The notes beneath the pieces were generated by a model, which did no database searches, was not told the origin of the DNA, and saw nothing but the letters and a program-made list of their open reading frames with translations. Made by a program: the position numbers and the translations under genes. Positions 7,749 to 15,749 of a DNA stretch of 64,000 bases are shown here, piece after piece (position 1 is the stretch's first letter; each line of letters begins with the position of its first letter). Origin of the DNA: Stenotrophomonas oahuensis (lineage in GTDB: Bacteria > Pseudomonadota > Gammaproteobacteria > Xanthomonadales > Xanthomonadaceae); contig NZ_CP115541.1 of assembly GCF_031834595.1 (NCBI RefSeq), forward strand, positions 1,709,001-1,773,000. Direction: 5' to 3'.

Positions 7749-8777
7749 TCAGAACCGGTTATCCCCATCCAGAATCCGCCCCAGGCCGCCCAGCACCGAG
7801 CCTTCGCCGCGGTTCTGGCCTCCGCCCTGTGGTGCGGCCATCCACATGCGGCCGGCCAGGCGCGAGAACGGCAGGGACTGCAGCCAGACCTTGCCGGGGC
7901 CGGTCAGGGTGGCCAGGAACACGCCCTCACCGCCGAACACCATGCTCTTGATCCCGGCGACCCGGCGCACGTCCATGTTCACCGTCGAATGGAAGGCGAC
8001 CACGCAGCCCGTGTCCACATCCAGACGCTCGCCGGGAGCCAGCTCGCGCTCGATAACGCAGCCGCCGGCATGGATGAACACCCAGCCGTCGCCCTCGAGC
8101 TTCTGCATGATGAAGCCCTCGCCGCCGAACAGGCCGGTCATGATCTTCTGCTGGAAGTGCACGCCGATCTGCACCCCGCGTGCGCCGGCCAGGAAGCTGT
8201 CCTTCTGGCAGATCAGGCGGCCGCCGTGCTGGTCCAGCTTCATTGGCAGCACGGTGCCGGGGTAGGGCGCGGCAAAGGCAACCTTGGCCTTGCCGTGGCC
8301 GGTGTGGGTGTACAGGGTGGCGAACAGGCTCTCGCCGGTCAGCACGCGCTTGCCAGCGCTCATCAGCTTGTCCATGAAGCCGCCGCCCTGGCCGCTGTGC
8401 GAGCCGTCGCCGAACACGGTGTCCATCTGCACGGCGGCGTCCTTGAACATCAGCGCGCCGGCCTCGGCGATCGCGCTCTCGCCCGGGTCCAGTTCGATTT
8501 CCACGAACTGCATCTCATGGCCGACGATGCGGTAGTCGATGTCGTCGGCGCGCTGGCTGCGCCCGCCTGAGCCGCCCGGGACCGGCGGCGGGGTGCCCAC
8601 CGGGCCGGTGCTGCCGGCCAGCAGTTCGGGCACCTCGGCGATCTGCATCCAGCCGCTCATGCCCTCGCACCAGACCAGCGCCTGCCGGTTGGCCTGGGCA
8701 AACCGGCGGGCGGAATCGTCGTCCAGCGGCCCGATGCGGTCGGGTTGGCCGGAAAGGTGGAAGTACCACTGGGTCAT
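7749..8777 (-). CDS. GYF_2-like domain fused to TIGR00266/AIM24 family protein
   Basis: 342 residues. The N-terminus (3-50) is a GYF_2-type module: QWYFHLSGQPDRIGP, then LVWCEGMSGWMQIAEVPEL. After a Gly/Pro/Ser linker (about 60-80), residues 85-310 form an AIM24/TIGR00266 beta-rich domain with the typical EAGALMFKD and GGEGF segments. AIM24-type proteins have no assigned enzymatic activity; in eukaryotes a relative supports mitochondrial inner-membrane structure. The GYF module normally binds proline-rich peptides, so a scaffold role is possible. ATG 8777 is used; the longer frame adds an unrelated tail. Confidence 0.87.
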   Translation of the reverse strand: MTQWYFHLSGQPDRIGPLDDDSARRFAQANRQALVWCEGMSGWMQIAEVPELLAGSTGPVGTPPPVPGGSGGRSQRADDIDYRIVGHEMQFVEIELDPGESAIAEAGALMFKDAAVQMDTVFGDGSHSGQGGGFMDKLMSAGKRVLTGESLFATLYTHTGHGKAKVAFAAPYPGTVLPMKLDQHGGRLICQKDSFLAGARGVQIGVHFQQKIMTGLFGGEGFIMQKLEGDGWVFIHAGGCVIERELAPGERLDVDTGCVVAFHSTVNMDVRRVAGIKSMVFGGEGVFLATLTGPGKVWLQSLPFSRLAGRMWMAAPQGGGQNRGEGSVLGGLGRILDGDNRF

Positions 8778-8835
8778 GGGTAGGGCCTTTGGGTGAGATG
8801 GGGACAAGGACGGGCCTGGGAAGCCGATGTGACCG

Positions 8836-8860
8836 GTAGTGCCGGCCGCTGGCCGGCAAC
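8836..8860 (+). repeat. SMAG palindrome
   Basis: GTAGTGCCGGCC-GCT-GGCCGGCAAC, upstream of the TonB receptor gene. In the +3 frame it reads SAGRWPAT, which artificially lengthens the receptor frame. Confidence 0.9.
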
Positions 8861-8990
8861 CACGCTGTCCTTCACATCATGGGTCCAAAACGTTGGTAAT
8901 AAATGTCCGGAATTTGCGACGTTGTTGCTGTGCTGCAACAATTGTCTGGTAGCGCCGGTCCACCACCCCTCCCAACACAGCCTAATCGCC

Positions 8991-11258
8991 ATGTTCCCGA
9001 ACCGCACTGCCCACGGCCGCACCGCGTCCGTGCACCCCCTTGTTGTTGCCCTTGCCGCCCTGCTGCCATTGACGGCCGCAGCCCAGGACGCCCCCGCCGC
9101 CAAGGATCCGGTCGCCCTCGATACGTTGCAGGTAACGGCACAGCGCCGTGTGGAGAACGCCAAGGACGTGCCGGTTTCGATCTCGGCCATCCAGGGTGAA
9201 AAGCTTGACGTGCTCGGCTCGGCCGGCGATGACATCCGCTTCCTGTCGGCGCGCGTGCCCAGCCTGAACATTGAATCGTCCTATGGTCGTGCCTTCCCGC
9301 GCTTCTACATCCGCGGCCTGGGCAACACCGACTTCGACCTCAATGCCTCGCAGCCGGTTTCGCTGGTGTATGACGATGTGGTGCAGGAAAGCCCGCTGCT
9401 GAAGGGCTTCCCCCTGTTCGACCTGGCCGGCGTGGAAGTCCTGCGCGGCCCGCAGGGCACGCTGTTCGGCCGCAACACCCCGGCCGGCGTGGTCAAGTTC
9501 GATTCGGCCCGTCCGTCGCAGGACGCCGATGGCTACGTGAAGGTGTCCTACGGCACCTACGACACCTGGAACGTGCAGGGCGCGTACGGCGGCCCGCTGA
9601 CCGACCGCTGGTCGGCGCGCGTGTCGGCGCTGTACCAGCGCCGCGACAACTACGTCGACAACACCCGCCCGAACGCCCCGGCCGAAGGCTTTGAAGGCTA
9701 TGACGAGTCCGCCGGCCGCGTGCAGTTCCTGTACGAAGGCGACGAGTTCGAAGCACTGTTCAACCTGCACAAGCGCAAGCTCAACGGCACCGCGCGTCTG
9801 TTCCGGGCCAACATCATCCAGCCGGGCAGCAACGCGCTGGTGGAAAACTTCGACCGCGACAAGGTCTCCAATGACGGCGTGAACTTCTCCGAGCTGGACA
9901 CCTGGGGCGGCAGCGCGCGCCTGCAGTGGAATCTGGGCAGCGTCACCCTGCACTCCATCACCGGCTATGAAACCGCCGAATCGCTCAACCACGGCGACAT
10001 CGACGGCGGCTACGGTGCCAGCTTCCTTGGCGACGGCAATTACGGCCCCGGCTTCATTCCGTTCCCGTCCGAGTCGGCCGACGGTCTGCCCGACCACCGC
10101 CAGTGGACCCAGGAATTCCGCGTGGAATCCAACGAATGGGGTCGTTTCGACTGGCAGGCCGGCGTGTTCTACTTCGATGAAGACGTCACCATCGACAGCT
10201 TCAACTACGACTCGCTCACCCCCGGCAATCCGCAGACCGGCCACGCCGTGCAGAGCCAGCGCAACAAGGCTTGGGCGGTGTTCGCGTCCGGCGACCTGGA
10301 CGTGACCGACAAGTTCAAGCTGCGTGCCGGCGTGCGTTACACCCAGGACAAGAAGGACTTCACCGCCAGCGTGCTGCAGGCGGTGCCGGGTGGCACCCCG
10401 GTCAGCGGCCCGTACCTGGCCAAGACCGATGTCGATGATGTCAGCTGGGACCTGAGCGGTGTCTACCAGATCACCGACAACCTCAACGCCTATGCGCGAG
10501 TGGCAAAGGGCTTCCGCGCGCCGTCGATCCAGGGCCGTCTGGCCTTCGGTGGCGTGTCGCAGGCCGATTCGGAGAAGGTGATCTCGTACGAAGCCGGCAT
10601 CAAGGCCGACCTGTTCGACCGTCGTGCACGCCTGGGCTTCAACGTGTTCCGCTATGACGTCGACGGCCAGCAGCTGATCGCTGTCGGTGGTGCCAACAAC
10701 ACCGCCACCCTGCTCAACGCCGACAAGACCGTTGGCCAGGGTGTGGAGCTGGACTTCGAGGCCTACCTGACCGACCACGTGCTGCTGACCCTGGGCAGCA
10801 GCTACAACGACACCGAGATCAAGGACCGCGACCTGGCGGTGGCGATCTGCGGTGGCGGCTGCACCATCACCGACCCGACCACGGTCATCAATGGTGGCAC
10901 CTACGCACTGGTCAACGGCAACCCGCTGCCGCAGGCACCGAAGCTGATCCACAACCTGACCCTGCGTGCGGGCTTCCCGCTCAATGACGCCAGCGAGCTG
11001 TACGTGTACACCGACTGGGCCTACCGCAGCCCGGTGAACTTCTTCCTGTATGAGTCGCCGGAGTTCCGCAGCCGCTCGTCGCTGGAAGGTGGCCTGCGCC
11101 TGGGCTACAACTGGGAATACGGCCAGTACGACGTGGCCGTGTTTGGTCGCAACCTGACCAACCAGACCCGCGTGGTCGGTGCGATCGACTTCAACAACCT
11201 GACCGGTTTCCTCAACGAGCCGCGCACGTTTGGCGTCGAGTTCACCGTGAAGTTCTGA
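8991..11258 (+). CDS. TonB-dependent outer-membrane receptor
   Basis: 755 residues. A signal peptide (core VVALAALLPLTAAAQ) is followed by a TonB-box-like DTLQVTAQ and a plug domain (about 50-170, including GRAFPRFYIRGLG and VLRGPQGTLFGRNTPAG). A 22-strand-type barrel follows, ending in FGVEFTVKF with the terminal aromatic residue expected for outer-membrane insertion. These receptors import scarce ligands using proton-motive force through TonB. The ligand is not deducible and no siderophore genes adjoin. The start at 8991 was chosen for the signal peptide. A perfect intrinsic terminator follows the gene. Confidence 0.93.
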   Translation: MFPNRTAHGRTASVHPLVVALAALLPLTAAAQDAPAAKDPVALDTLQVTAQRRVENAKDVPVSISAIQGEKLDVLGSAGDDIRFLSARVPSLNIESSYGRAFPRFYIRGLGNTDFDLNASQPVSLVYDDVVQESPLLKGFPLFDLAGVEVLRGPQGTLFGRNTPAGVVKFDSARPSQDADGYVKVSYGTYDTWNVQGAYGGPLTDRWSARVSALYQRRDNYVDNTRPNAPAEGFEGYDESAGRVQFLYEGDEFEALFNLHKRKLNGTARLFRANIIQPGSNALVENFDRDKVSNDGVNFSELDTWGGSARLQWNLGSVTLHSITGYETAESLNHGDIDGGYGASFLGDGNYGPGFIPFPSESADGLPDHRQWTQEFRVESNEWGRFDWQAGVFYFDEDVTIDSFNYDSLTPGNPQTGHAVQSQRNKAWAVFASGDLDVTDKFKLRAGVRYTQDKKDFTASVLQAVPGGTPVSGPYLAKTDVDDVSWDLSGVYQITDNLNAYARVAKGFRAPSIQGRLAFGGVSQADSEKVISYEAGIKADLFDRRARLGFNVFRYDVDGQQLIAVGGANNTATLLNADKTVGQGVELDFEAYLTDHVLLTLGSSYNDTEIKDRDLAVAICGGGCTITDPTTVINGGTYALVNGNPLPQAPKLIHNLTLRAGFPLNDASELYVYTDWAYRSPVNFFLYESPEFRSRSSLEGGLRLGYNWEYGQYDVAVFGRNLTNQTRVVGAIDFNNLTGFLNEPRTFGVEFTVKF

Positions 11259-11264
11259 TGCAAG

Positions 11265-11294
11265 CGGCGCGGAGAAATCCGCGCCGTTTTTGTT
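11265..11294 (+). terminator. Rho-independent terminator of the TonB receptor gene
   Basis: CGGCGCGGA-GAAA-TCCGCGCCG forms a 9-bp stem with a GNRA tetraloop, followed at once by TTTTTGTTT, 7 bp after the stop codon. Confidence 0.95.
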
Positions 11295-11297
11295 TGG

Positions 11298-11321
11298 GTA
11301 GAGTCGACCCTTGGTCGACTG
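11298..11321 (+). repeat. SMAG-like palindrome (GTCGACC stem)
   Basis: GTAG followed by AGTCGACC-CTT-GGTCGACT, a diverged core with the same head and loop layout. Confidence 0.75.
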
Positions 11322-11415
11322 CTCCTCGTTCCGGCGTCATGAACCCCTGACGCGTGGCTTCGGTTGGGTTTAAACGTCGGCCAATGCAATGGAACCGGCC
11401 TGTCGCGGTGCTGGA

Positions 11416-11470
11416 CGCTTGTGCCGCGCGTTGCGCGGTTGCCACGCATGGCGTGGCACTACGAATTGCT
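11416..11470 (-). repeat. 55-bp composite palindromic element, copy A
   Basis: On the minus strand: AGCAATTC, then a GTAG-headed palindrome with stem GCCACGC-CAT-GCGTGGC, then a second hairpin CCGCGC-AAC-GCGCGG, then CACAAGCG. The same 55-bp layout occurs at 17360-17414. It lies between the TonB receptor terminator and the acid phosphatase stop. Confidence 0.85.
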
Positions 11471-11516
11471 GGCGAACGCGGTCAGATCCGGATACCGCGG
11501 CATGGTGCTTCGGACA

Positions 11517-12365
11517 TTACAGCGCGCTGTCTGGGCGCACCTTCAGCACGGCTTCTTCGGTCGCGCAATCGCGGCTGGAATGTGCGCCGCTCGCACGGGC
11601 GGCGGCGATTTCTTTGCGCGCCGCGGCCAGATCCCGCTGGAATTCCGGGTTGTCGTGCAGGCGCGCCACCGCCGCCGCACCCATGAAACGCCCCTCCAGA
11701 ATGTCGCTCTGCCAGTGCACGTTGCACACCAGGCGGCTTTCGCCGTAGTTGCGGCCGCGCAGCTGGATGGCGTCGGCACGCTCGGGCACGATCTCGGAAA
11801 GAATCAGCGCCCAGGCCCAGCCAATCGACGTGTGGCCGGACGGGTAGGAGCCATTCTTGCGCAGCCCTTCCTCATCGTCCGGGGTGCAGGTGGGCTCGCC
11901 GTTGACCATGAACGGCCGCGCGCGCTGGTAATGGTGCTTCGCCACCCGGGTCGCCGCGCTGGCGTCAATCCGGCTGCGTTCCAGAAGGCGGTACAGCGCC
12001 GGGGTCTTCTGCGCGTCCACATCCATCCCGATCGCACAGGAGAACTGGTTGGCCCCTTCCGGGAAGCCCAGCTCCGCATCGGTCGTGGCCTGGGCGAAGC
12101 GCGGGCTGCCGCGCAGCGCACGCGCCTCGCGGCTGATCTGGTCGTCCAGGGCGGCAGCGGCCGACCCGGCAACCGGTGGGGCGGGCACCAGGTTCAAACT
12201 CGCTGGCACATCGCGGACCGCCAGGTAGCCCACCGCCTTGGTCACCACCGACGCCTCCACCGGCGTGCCCTGCGGGGCGGCCGTGGTGGCACAGCCGGCC
12301 AGAACCGACATCACGGCGGCAGCCAGGGCGGGGCGCAGCAGCGCAGATGGGGTGAACAACGACAT
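11517..12365 (-). CDS. Class A (PAP2-type) acid phosphatase lipoprotein
   Basis: 282 residues. A lipobox (VMSVLAGC) is followed by a PAP2/vanadium-haloperoxidase-type phosphatase domain with all three signature blocks in order: KHHYQRARP (motif 1), SYPSGHTSIGWAWAL (motif 2, catalytic His in PSGH), and SRLVCNVHWQSD (motif 3, the phosphohistidine-forming His). This matches bacterial class A nonspecific acid phosphatases (PhoC/PhoN), which release phosphate from organic phosphomonoesters in the periplasm. ATG 12365 is chosen so that the signal lies at the N-terminus. The lipid anchor is somewhat unusual, since classic members are soluble. Confidence 0.92.
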   Translation of the reverse strand: MSLFTPSALLRPALAAAVMSVLAGCATTAAPQGTPVEASVVTKAVGYLAVRDVPASLNLVPAPPVAGSAAAALDDQISREARALRGSPRFAQATTDAELGFPEGANQFSCAIGMDVDAQKTPALYRLLERSRIDASAATRVAKHHYQRARPFMVNGEPTCTPDDEEGLRKNGSYPSGHTSIGWAWALILSEIVPERADAIQLRGRNYGESRLVCNVHWQSDILEGRFMGAAAVARLHDNPEFQRDLAAARKEIAAARASGAHSSRDCATEEAVLKVRPDSAL

Positions 12366-12597
12366 GGGCAGTACTCGGCAACGATGAGCCCGCATGATCG
12401 CAGCTTCATCGGCCCCTGCCAGCGGCCGCAGGTCATGCCGCCAGACCCGGCATAACCCGTGAGAGTGGTTGCAGATGCAAGGAATACGGCACTGGTTCAC
12501 GGAAATTCACGCGCCGCCCGGCATAGCTTCGGCCCCGGCAGCTTCCCCACGAGGGTGCCGGCAATCAGGGGGATCACCAAACATCCGGAGACACTCG

Positions 12598-13479
12598 ATG
12601 CAAAGCAAAGCAGTGGGGACGGGGGCCATGCTGGCCCTCGGCTTGATGCTCACCTGCGCCAGCGCGCACGCCGCCGACGTGGTGGGCGTGGCCTTCGTGC
12701 ACGGCACGGGCAAGCAGACCGACGCCCGCACCGACTACTGGCAACCCGGCATCATCGACAACGTGCGCCAGGGCCTGCCCAACAGCAGCAACTACACGGT
12801 CATCAACTGCGATTTCGAGCAGTACATGTGGAAGCCGGAAGCCGCCGGTTGCCTGGCCACCCAGCTCACCAGCTTCATCAACAGCAAGGGCATCACCAGG
12901 CTGGTGGTGATCACCCATTCCAACGGCGGCAACGTGGTGCGCTGGATCCTGTCCAACCCCACCTACGACAGCCGCTACCCGAAGCTGATCCAGACCATCA
13001 GCAAGGTCACCGCGCTGGCCCCGTCCTCGGCCGGCACGCCGCTGGCCGACGCCGTGCTCAACGGCAATGTGTTCGAAGCCTCGGTCGGCTGGTTGCTCGG
13101 CTACCAGAACGACGCCGTGCGCATGCAGCAGGTCGGCTGGATGGCCACCTACAACGCGCAGAACCTGTACGGCACGGCCGGCCGCCCGGCATTGCCCAAG
13201 CCGTTCCGCGCGGTGGTGGGGTCGGATGTAGATTCGGCGGTGTGGGACAGCGACAGCTACTGCGGCGGCTATCCGCTCAACGTGGGACTGGAGTTCACCC
13301 AGAACTGGTTGAACAGCTGCTCCGACGGCTTCCTGGAGTGCAGCAGCCAGCGCGCCGCGGGCACCGTGCTGTTCACCGACACCGCGCGTACCGCCGGGGC
13401 CGAGCCGCTCAGCCACAACCAGAGCCGCCGCGACTGCTTCGGCCTGGGCACGATCCTGCGCAACGACCTTACCCTTTAA
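12598..13479 (+). CDS. Secreted alpha/beta-hydrolase (lipase-like)
   Basis: 293 residues from the ATG at 12598 after CCGGAGA. A signal peptide ends CASAHAAD. The start of the mature enzyme, VVGVAFVHGTGKQTDA, looks like the HG oxyanion turn of alpha/beta hydrolases, and THSNGG is the nucleophile elbow (an H-S-N-G-G form of GxSxG). Several cysteines (CDF, GCLA, CGGYP, SCSDGFLECSS, DCFG) suggest disulfides, as in exported enzymes. An ester-bond hydrolase of the lipase or depolymerase type is likely; the substrate is unknown. The DUF4785 gene starts 10 bp downstream, so the two probably form one secreted pair. Confidence 0.82.
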   Translation: MQSKAVGTGAMLALGLMLTCASAHAADVVGVAFVHGTGKQTDARTDYWQPGIIDNVRQGLPNSSNYTVINCDFEQYMWKPEAAGCLATQLTSFINSKGITRLVVITHSNGGNVVRWILSNPTYDSRYPKLIQTISKVTALAPSSAGTPLADAVLNGNVFEASVGWLLGYQNDAVRMQQVGWMATYNAQNLYGTAGRPALPKPFRAVVGSDVDSAVWDSDSYCGGYPLNVGLEFTQNWLNSCSDGFLECSSQRAAGTVLFTDTARTAGAEPLSHNQSRRDCFGLGTILRNDLTL

Positions 13480-13489
13480 GGAGCACGAC

Positions 13490-14698
13490 ATGACCTCACC
13501 CGTGAAACTTGCGGCGGCCATGGCCGTCGCCCTCGCCGCCCTGCCATTGCACGCTGCGCAACCGCTTCAAGCCGCCCGGAGCACCGACCAGGTGCCGAAC
13601 CGCGTCGAATCTGCCCCACTCCCAGCCGATGCCGGCGAGCGCGAACCGGTCAGCTTCGCCTGGGCGCTGGATCCGACCCAGGCGCTGTCCGACCCGGCCC
13701 CGTTCGTGGCGATCAGCCGCAGCTACTGGGAAATGGTGGACGGCAGCGCCTTGCAGCAGGGCGTGGCGCTGCCGATGACCGCCCCCGACGCCGTCATCCA
13801 GGTCAGCCCGGCCCCAGGCGCACGCACCCTCACCCCCGCGCAGTGGCAACTGCGTGACCCGGCTGGCACCCTGAAGGTCGAGCAGGTGGTCGACAGTCAG
13901 CAGTTGCAGGCGGCCGGCATGTCGGTGAACGCCGGCACCGGCATGGCCCGCACCGGCAAGACCGCCGCTGCCGGCACCTACCGGCTGCAGAGCGCGCAGG
14001 CGCAGGGCCGCTACGTGGTGCAGGTGCTGGAACCGAACAGCCCGATCAGCCTGCGCCTGCAGGGCAGCCGCGACCAGGTGCTGGCCGGCGGCACGTTGAC
14101 CGTCAACGCACAGCTGGTGGATGACGGCGGCAGCGCCCAGAGCGGTGCCGCGCGCAATCTCGTCCGCAGCCTGCCCGCTGGCGGCGAAGCACTGCTGGTG
14201 GCTCCAGACGGCCGTAGCTGGCCGGTGCCGCTGCAGGCGGGCAAGAACGGGCTGACCGCGCAGGTCACCGTGCCGCAGGACGTAGGCAACACCCAGGGGC
14301 TGTGGGAACTGCAGACCTTCATCAGCGCCAATGGCGTGCAGCGCGACGCCAAGATCGCCTTCGCCGTGGCCCAGGCCACCGCACGCTTCAGTGGGCAGGT
14401 CCAGGCCGACGCCGGCAAGCGCGTGCTGCAGTTGCCGCTGCAGGTGGGCGCGCCGGGCCGTTACGAGGCCCGCGGCACGCTGTACGCCACCGGGCCGGAC
14501 GGCCAGCTGCGGCCGGTGGCGCAGGCGCACAGTGCGGCGTGGTTTGCGACGGCCGGTGCCGGCACGTTGAGCCTGCCGTTCGACAGCGTGGCCCTGCCGA
14601 AGGGATACGGTGCGCCGTTCCAGGTGCGCGCGCTGGAGCTGCGGGATCAGACCCGCATGGCCCCGATCGAATCGCGCGCGGTCGCGGTGTCGTTCTGA
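13490..14698 (+). CDS. DUF4785-type exported protein
   Basis: 402 residues with a short signal peptide (VALAALPLHAA) and a strong ribosome site (AAGGAG). The body is beta-rich: an early SRSYWEMVDG segment, then Ig-like repeats such as ISLRLQGSRDQVLAGGTLTV and AGRYEARGTLYATGPDG. The layout resembles DUF4785 proteins of Xanthomonadaceae and Legionella, whose role is not known. The 10-bp spacing from the secreted hydrolase gene suggests co-translation and a shared function, such as chaperone, inhibitor or cell-surface partner of the hydrolase. It is convergent with the ABC ATPase gene. Confidence 0.75.
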   Translation: MTSPVKLAAAMAVALAALPLHAAQPLQAARSTDQVPNRVESAPLPADAGEREPVSFAWALDPTQALSDPAPFVAISRSYWEMVDGSALQQGVALPMTAPDAVIQVSPAPGARTLTPAQWQLRDPAGTLKVEQVVDSQQLQAAGMSVNAGTGMARTGKTAAAGTYRLQSAQAQGRYVVQVLEPNSPISLRLQGSRDQVLAGGTLTVNAQLVDDGGSAQSGAARNLVRSLPAGGEALLVAPDGRSWPVPLQAGKNGLTAQVTVPQDVGNTQGLWELQTFISANGVQRDAKIAFAVAQATARFSGQVQADAGKRVLQLPLQVGAPGRYEARGTLYATGPDGQLRPVAQAHSAAWFATAGAGTLSLPFDSVALPKGYGAPFQVRALELRDQTRMAPIESRAVAVSF

Positions 14699-14704
14699 AC
14701 AATG

Positions 14705-14732
14705 ACGGGATGGGGCTTCGGCCCCGTCCCGT
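14705..14732. terminator. Hairpin between convergent genes, likely bidirectional terminator
   Basis: ACGGGATGGGGC-TTCG-GCCCCGTCCCGT gives a 12-bp stem with one G-U pair and a stable UUCG loop, 6 bp after the DUF4785 stop. There is no long T-run. Confidence 0.65.
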
Positions 14733-14748
14733 CGGTGTCGCACGATGG

Positions 14749-14773
14749 GTAGTGCCGGCCGCTGGCCGGCAAC
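14749..14773 (+). repeat. SMAG palindrome
   Basis: GTAGTGCCGGCC-GCT-GGCCGGCAAC between the convergent DUF4785 and ABC ATPase genes. Confidence 0.9.
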
Positions 14774-14778
14774 CCGAC

Positions 14779-15603
14779 TTAGTCGGCAAATGCAGTCAAA
14801 TGCCCGTTGTGCTCCTGCACCCGCACCGGCCCACCGAACACCTCGGATAGCGGCGCATCGCGCAGCAGCTCGGCGCGCGGCCCATCAGCCACAATCCGCC
14901 CCGCACGCAGCAGCACCACCCGCTCGATCTCCGGAATCACTTCCTCGATGTGGTGGGTCACCAGCACCAGGGTGATGCCCTGGGTCGCCAGCGAGCGCAT
15001 GGTGCTGATTAGCTGCTGGCGCGCCACCAGGTCCAGCCCGGTGGACGGTTCATCCAGCAGCAGCGCCTGCGGCCGGTTCACCAGTGCCCGCGCGATCAGC
15101 ACACGGCGGGTCTCACCCGCAGACAGCTCCGCATAACCACGTGCCAGCAAGGGCAGGGCACCGGTCAGGGCCAGTGCCTGGCGCGCCCGCTCGCGCATGT
15201 CGGCGGTCACTTCGCGGAACGCGGGCACCACGAAGCTGGCGAAGAAGCCGGTCAGCACCGCCTCTTCCACGGTCAGCCCGGGCATATCCGAGAGGTTGGC
15301 GCTGAGGTCGCCGGTGACGATGCCCAGCTGCGAACGCAGCCGGTCCACCTGCCAGCGGTTCTGGCCCAGCACCTTCACTGCAACCGTGCCGTCGGCATGC
15401 GCCAGCGGGTACAGCTCGCGGGTGATCAGCTTGATGAAGGACGACTTGCCGCACCCGTTCGGGCCCAGCAGGGCGGTGTGCTGACCCTGCGCGATGCGCA
15501 GGCTGAGGTCATGCAGCACCCGCACCTGGCCGCGGATGACGCAGGCACGGTCCAGTTCGATCAGCGGGGCGGGGCTTACGGCGGCGGGAACTGCAACGGT
15601 CAT
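14779..15603 (-). CDS. ABC transporter ATP-binding protein
   Basis: 274 residues with one nucleotide-binding domain: Walker A GPNGCGKSS, signature LSAGETRR, Walker B ALLLDEPSTG and H-loop LVTHHIEEV. No permease gene adjoins, so this is a stand-alone ATPase. The HIEE region after the H-loop resembles the ModF/YlmA-like group, sometimes linked to metal or molybdate handling, but the specificity is not established. The ATG at 15603 was chosen to exclude an unrelated 49-residue extension. It is divergent from the desaturase gene. Confidence 0.9.
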   Translation of the reverse strand: MTVAVPAAVSPAPLIELDRACVIRGQVRVLHDLSLRIAQGQHTALLGPNGCGKSSFIKLITRELYPLAHADGTVAVKVLGQNRWQVDRLRSQLGIVTGDLSANLSDMPGLTVEEAVLTGFFASFVVPAFREVTADMRERARQALALTGALPLLARGYAELSAGETRRVLIARALVNRPQALLLDEPSTGLDLVARQQLISTMRSLATQGITLVLVTHHIEEVIPEIERVVLLRAGRIVADGPRAELLRDAPLSEVFGGPVRVQEHNGHLTAFAD

Positions 15604-15749
15604 GAATAGGGGGCCGGACTCACGAAGGACGAAAACAACTGAATGACTGCGCAAAAATGGCACCAGAGGGATGCAGTTTGCAACGTCTGCCCCCATCATG
15701 GGCGTACGTGACCCTGTCCATCTGCTGGCCGAAGGCCTGGAGTTCTGCA

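Noticed and set aside
8793..8990. N-terminal extension of the TonB receptor frame
   Set aside because: It translates a SMAG repeat (GSAGRWPAT) and lacks a start with a ribosome site; the signal peptide begins at 8991.
8982..10952. 656-codon frame antisense to the TonB receptor
   Set aside because: Contained in a clear receptor gene with signal peptide and terminator.
14749..14773. SMAG unit as intrinsic terminator
   Set aside because: No T-run follows, and the nearby hairpin at 14705-14732 is the better candidate; the repeat is listed as a repeat only.
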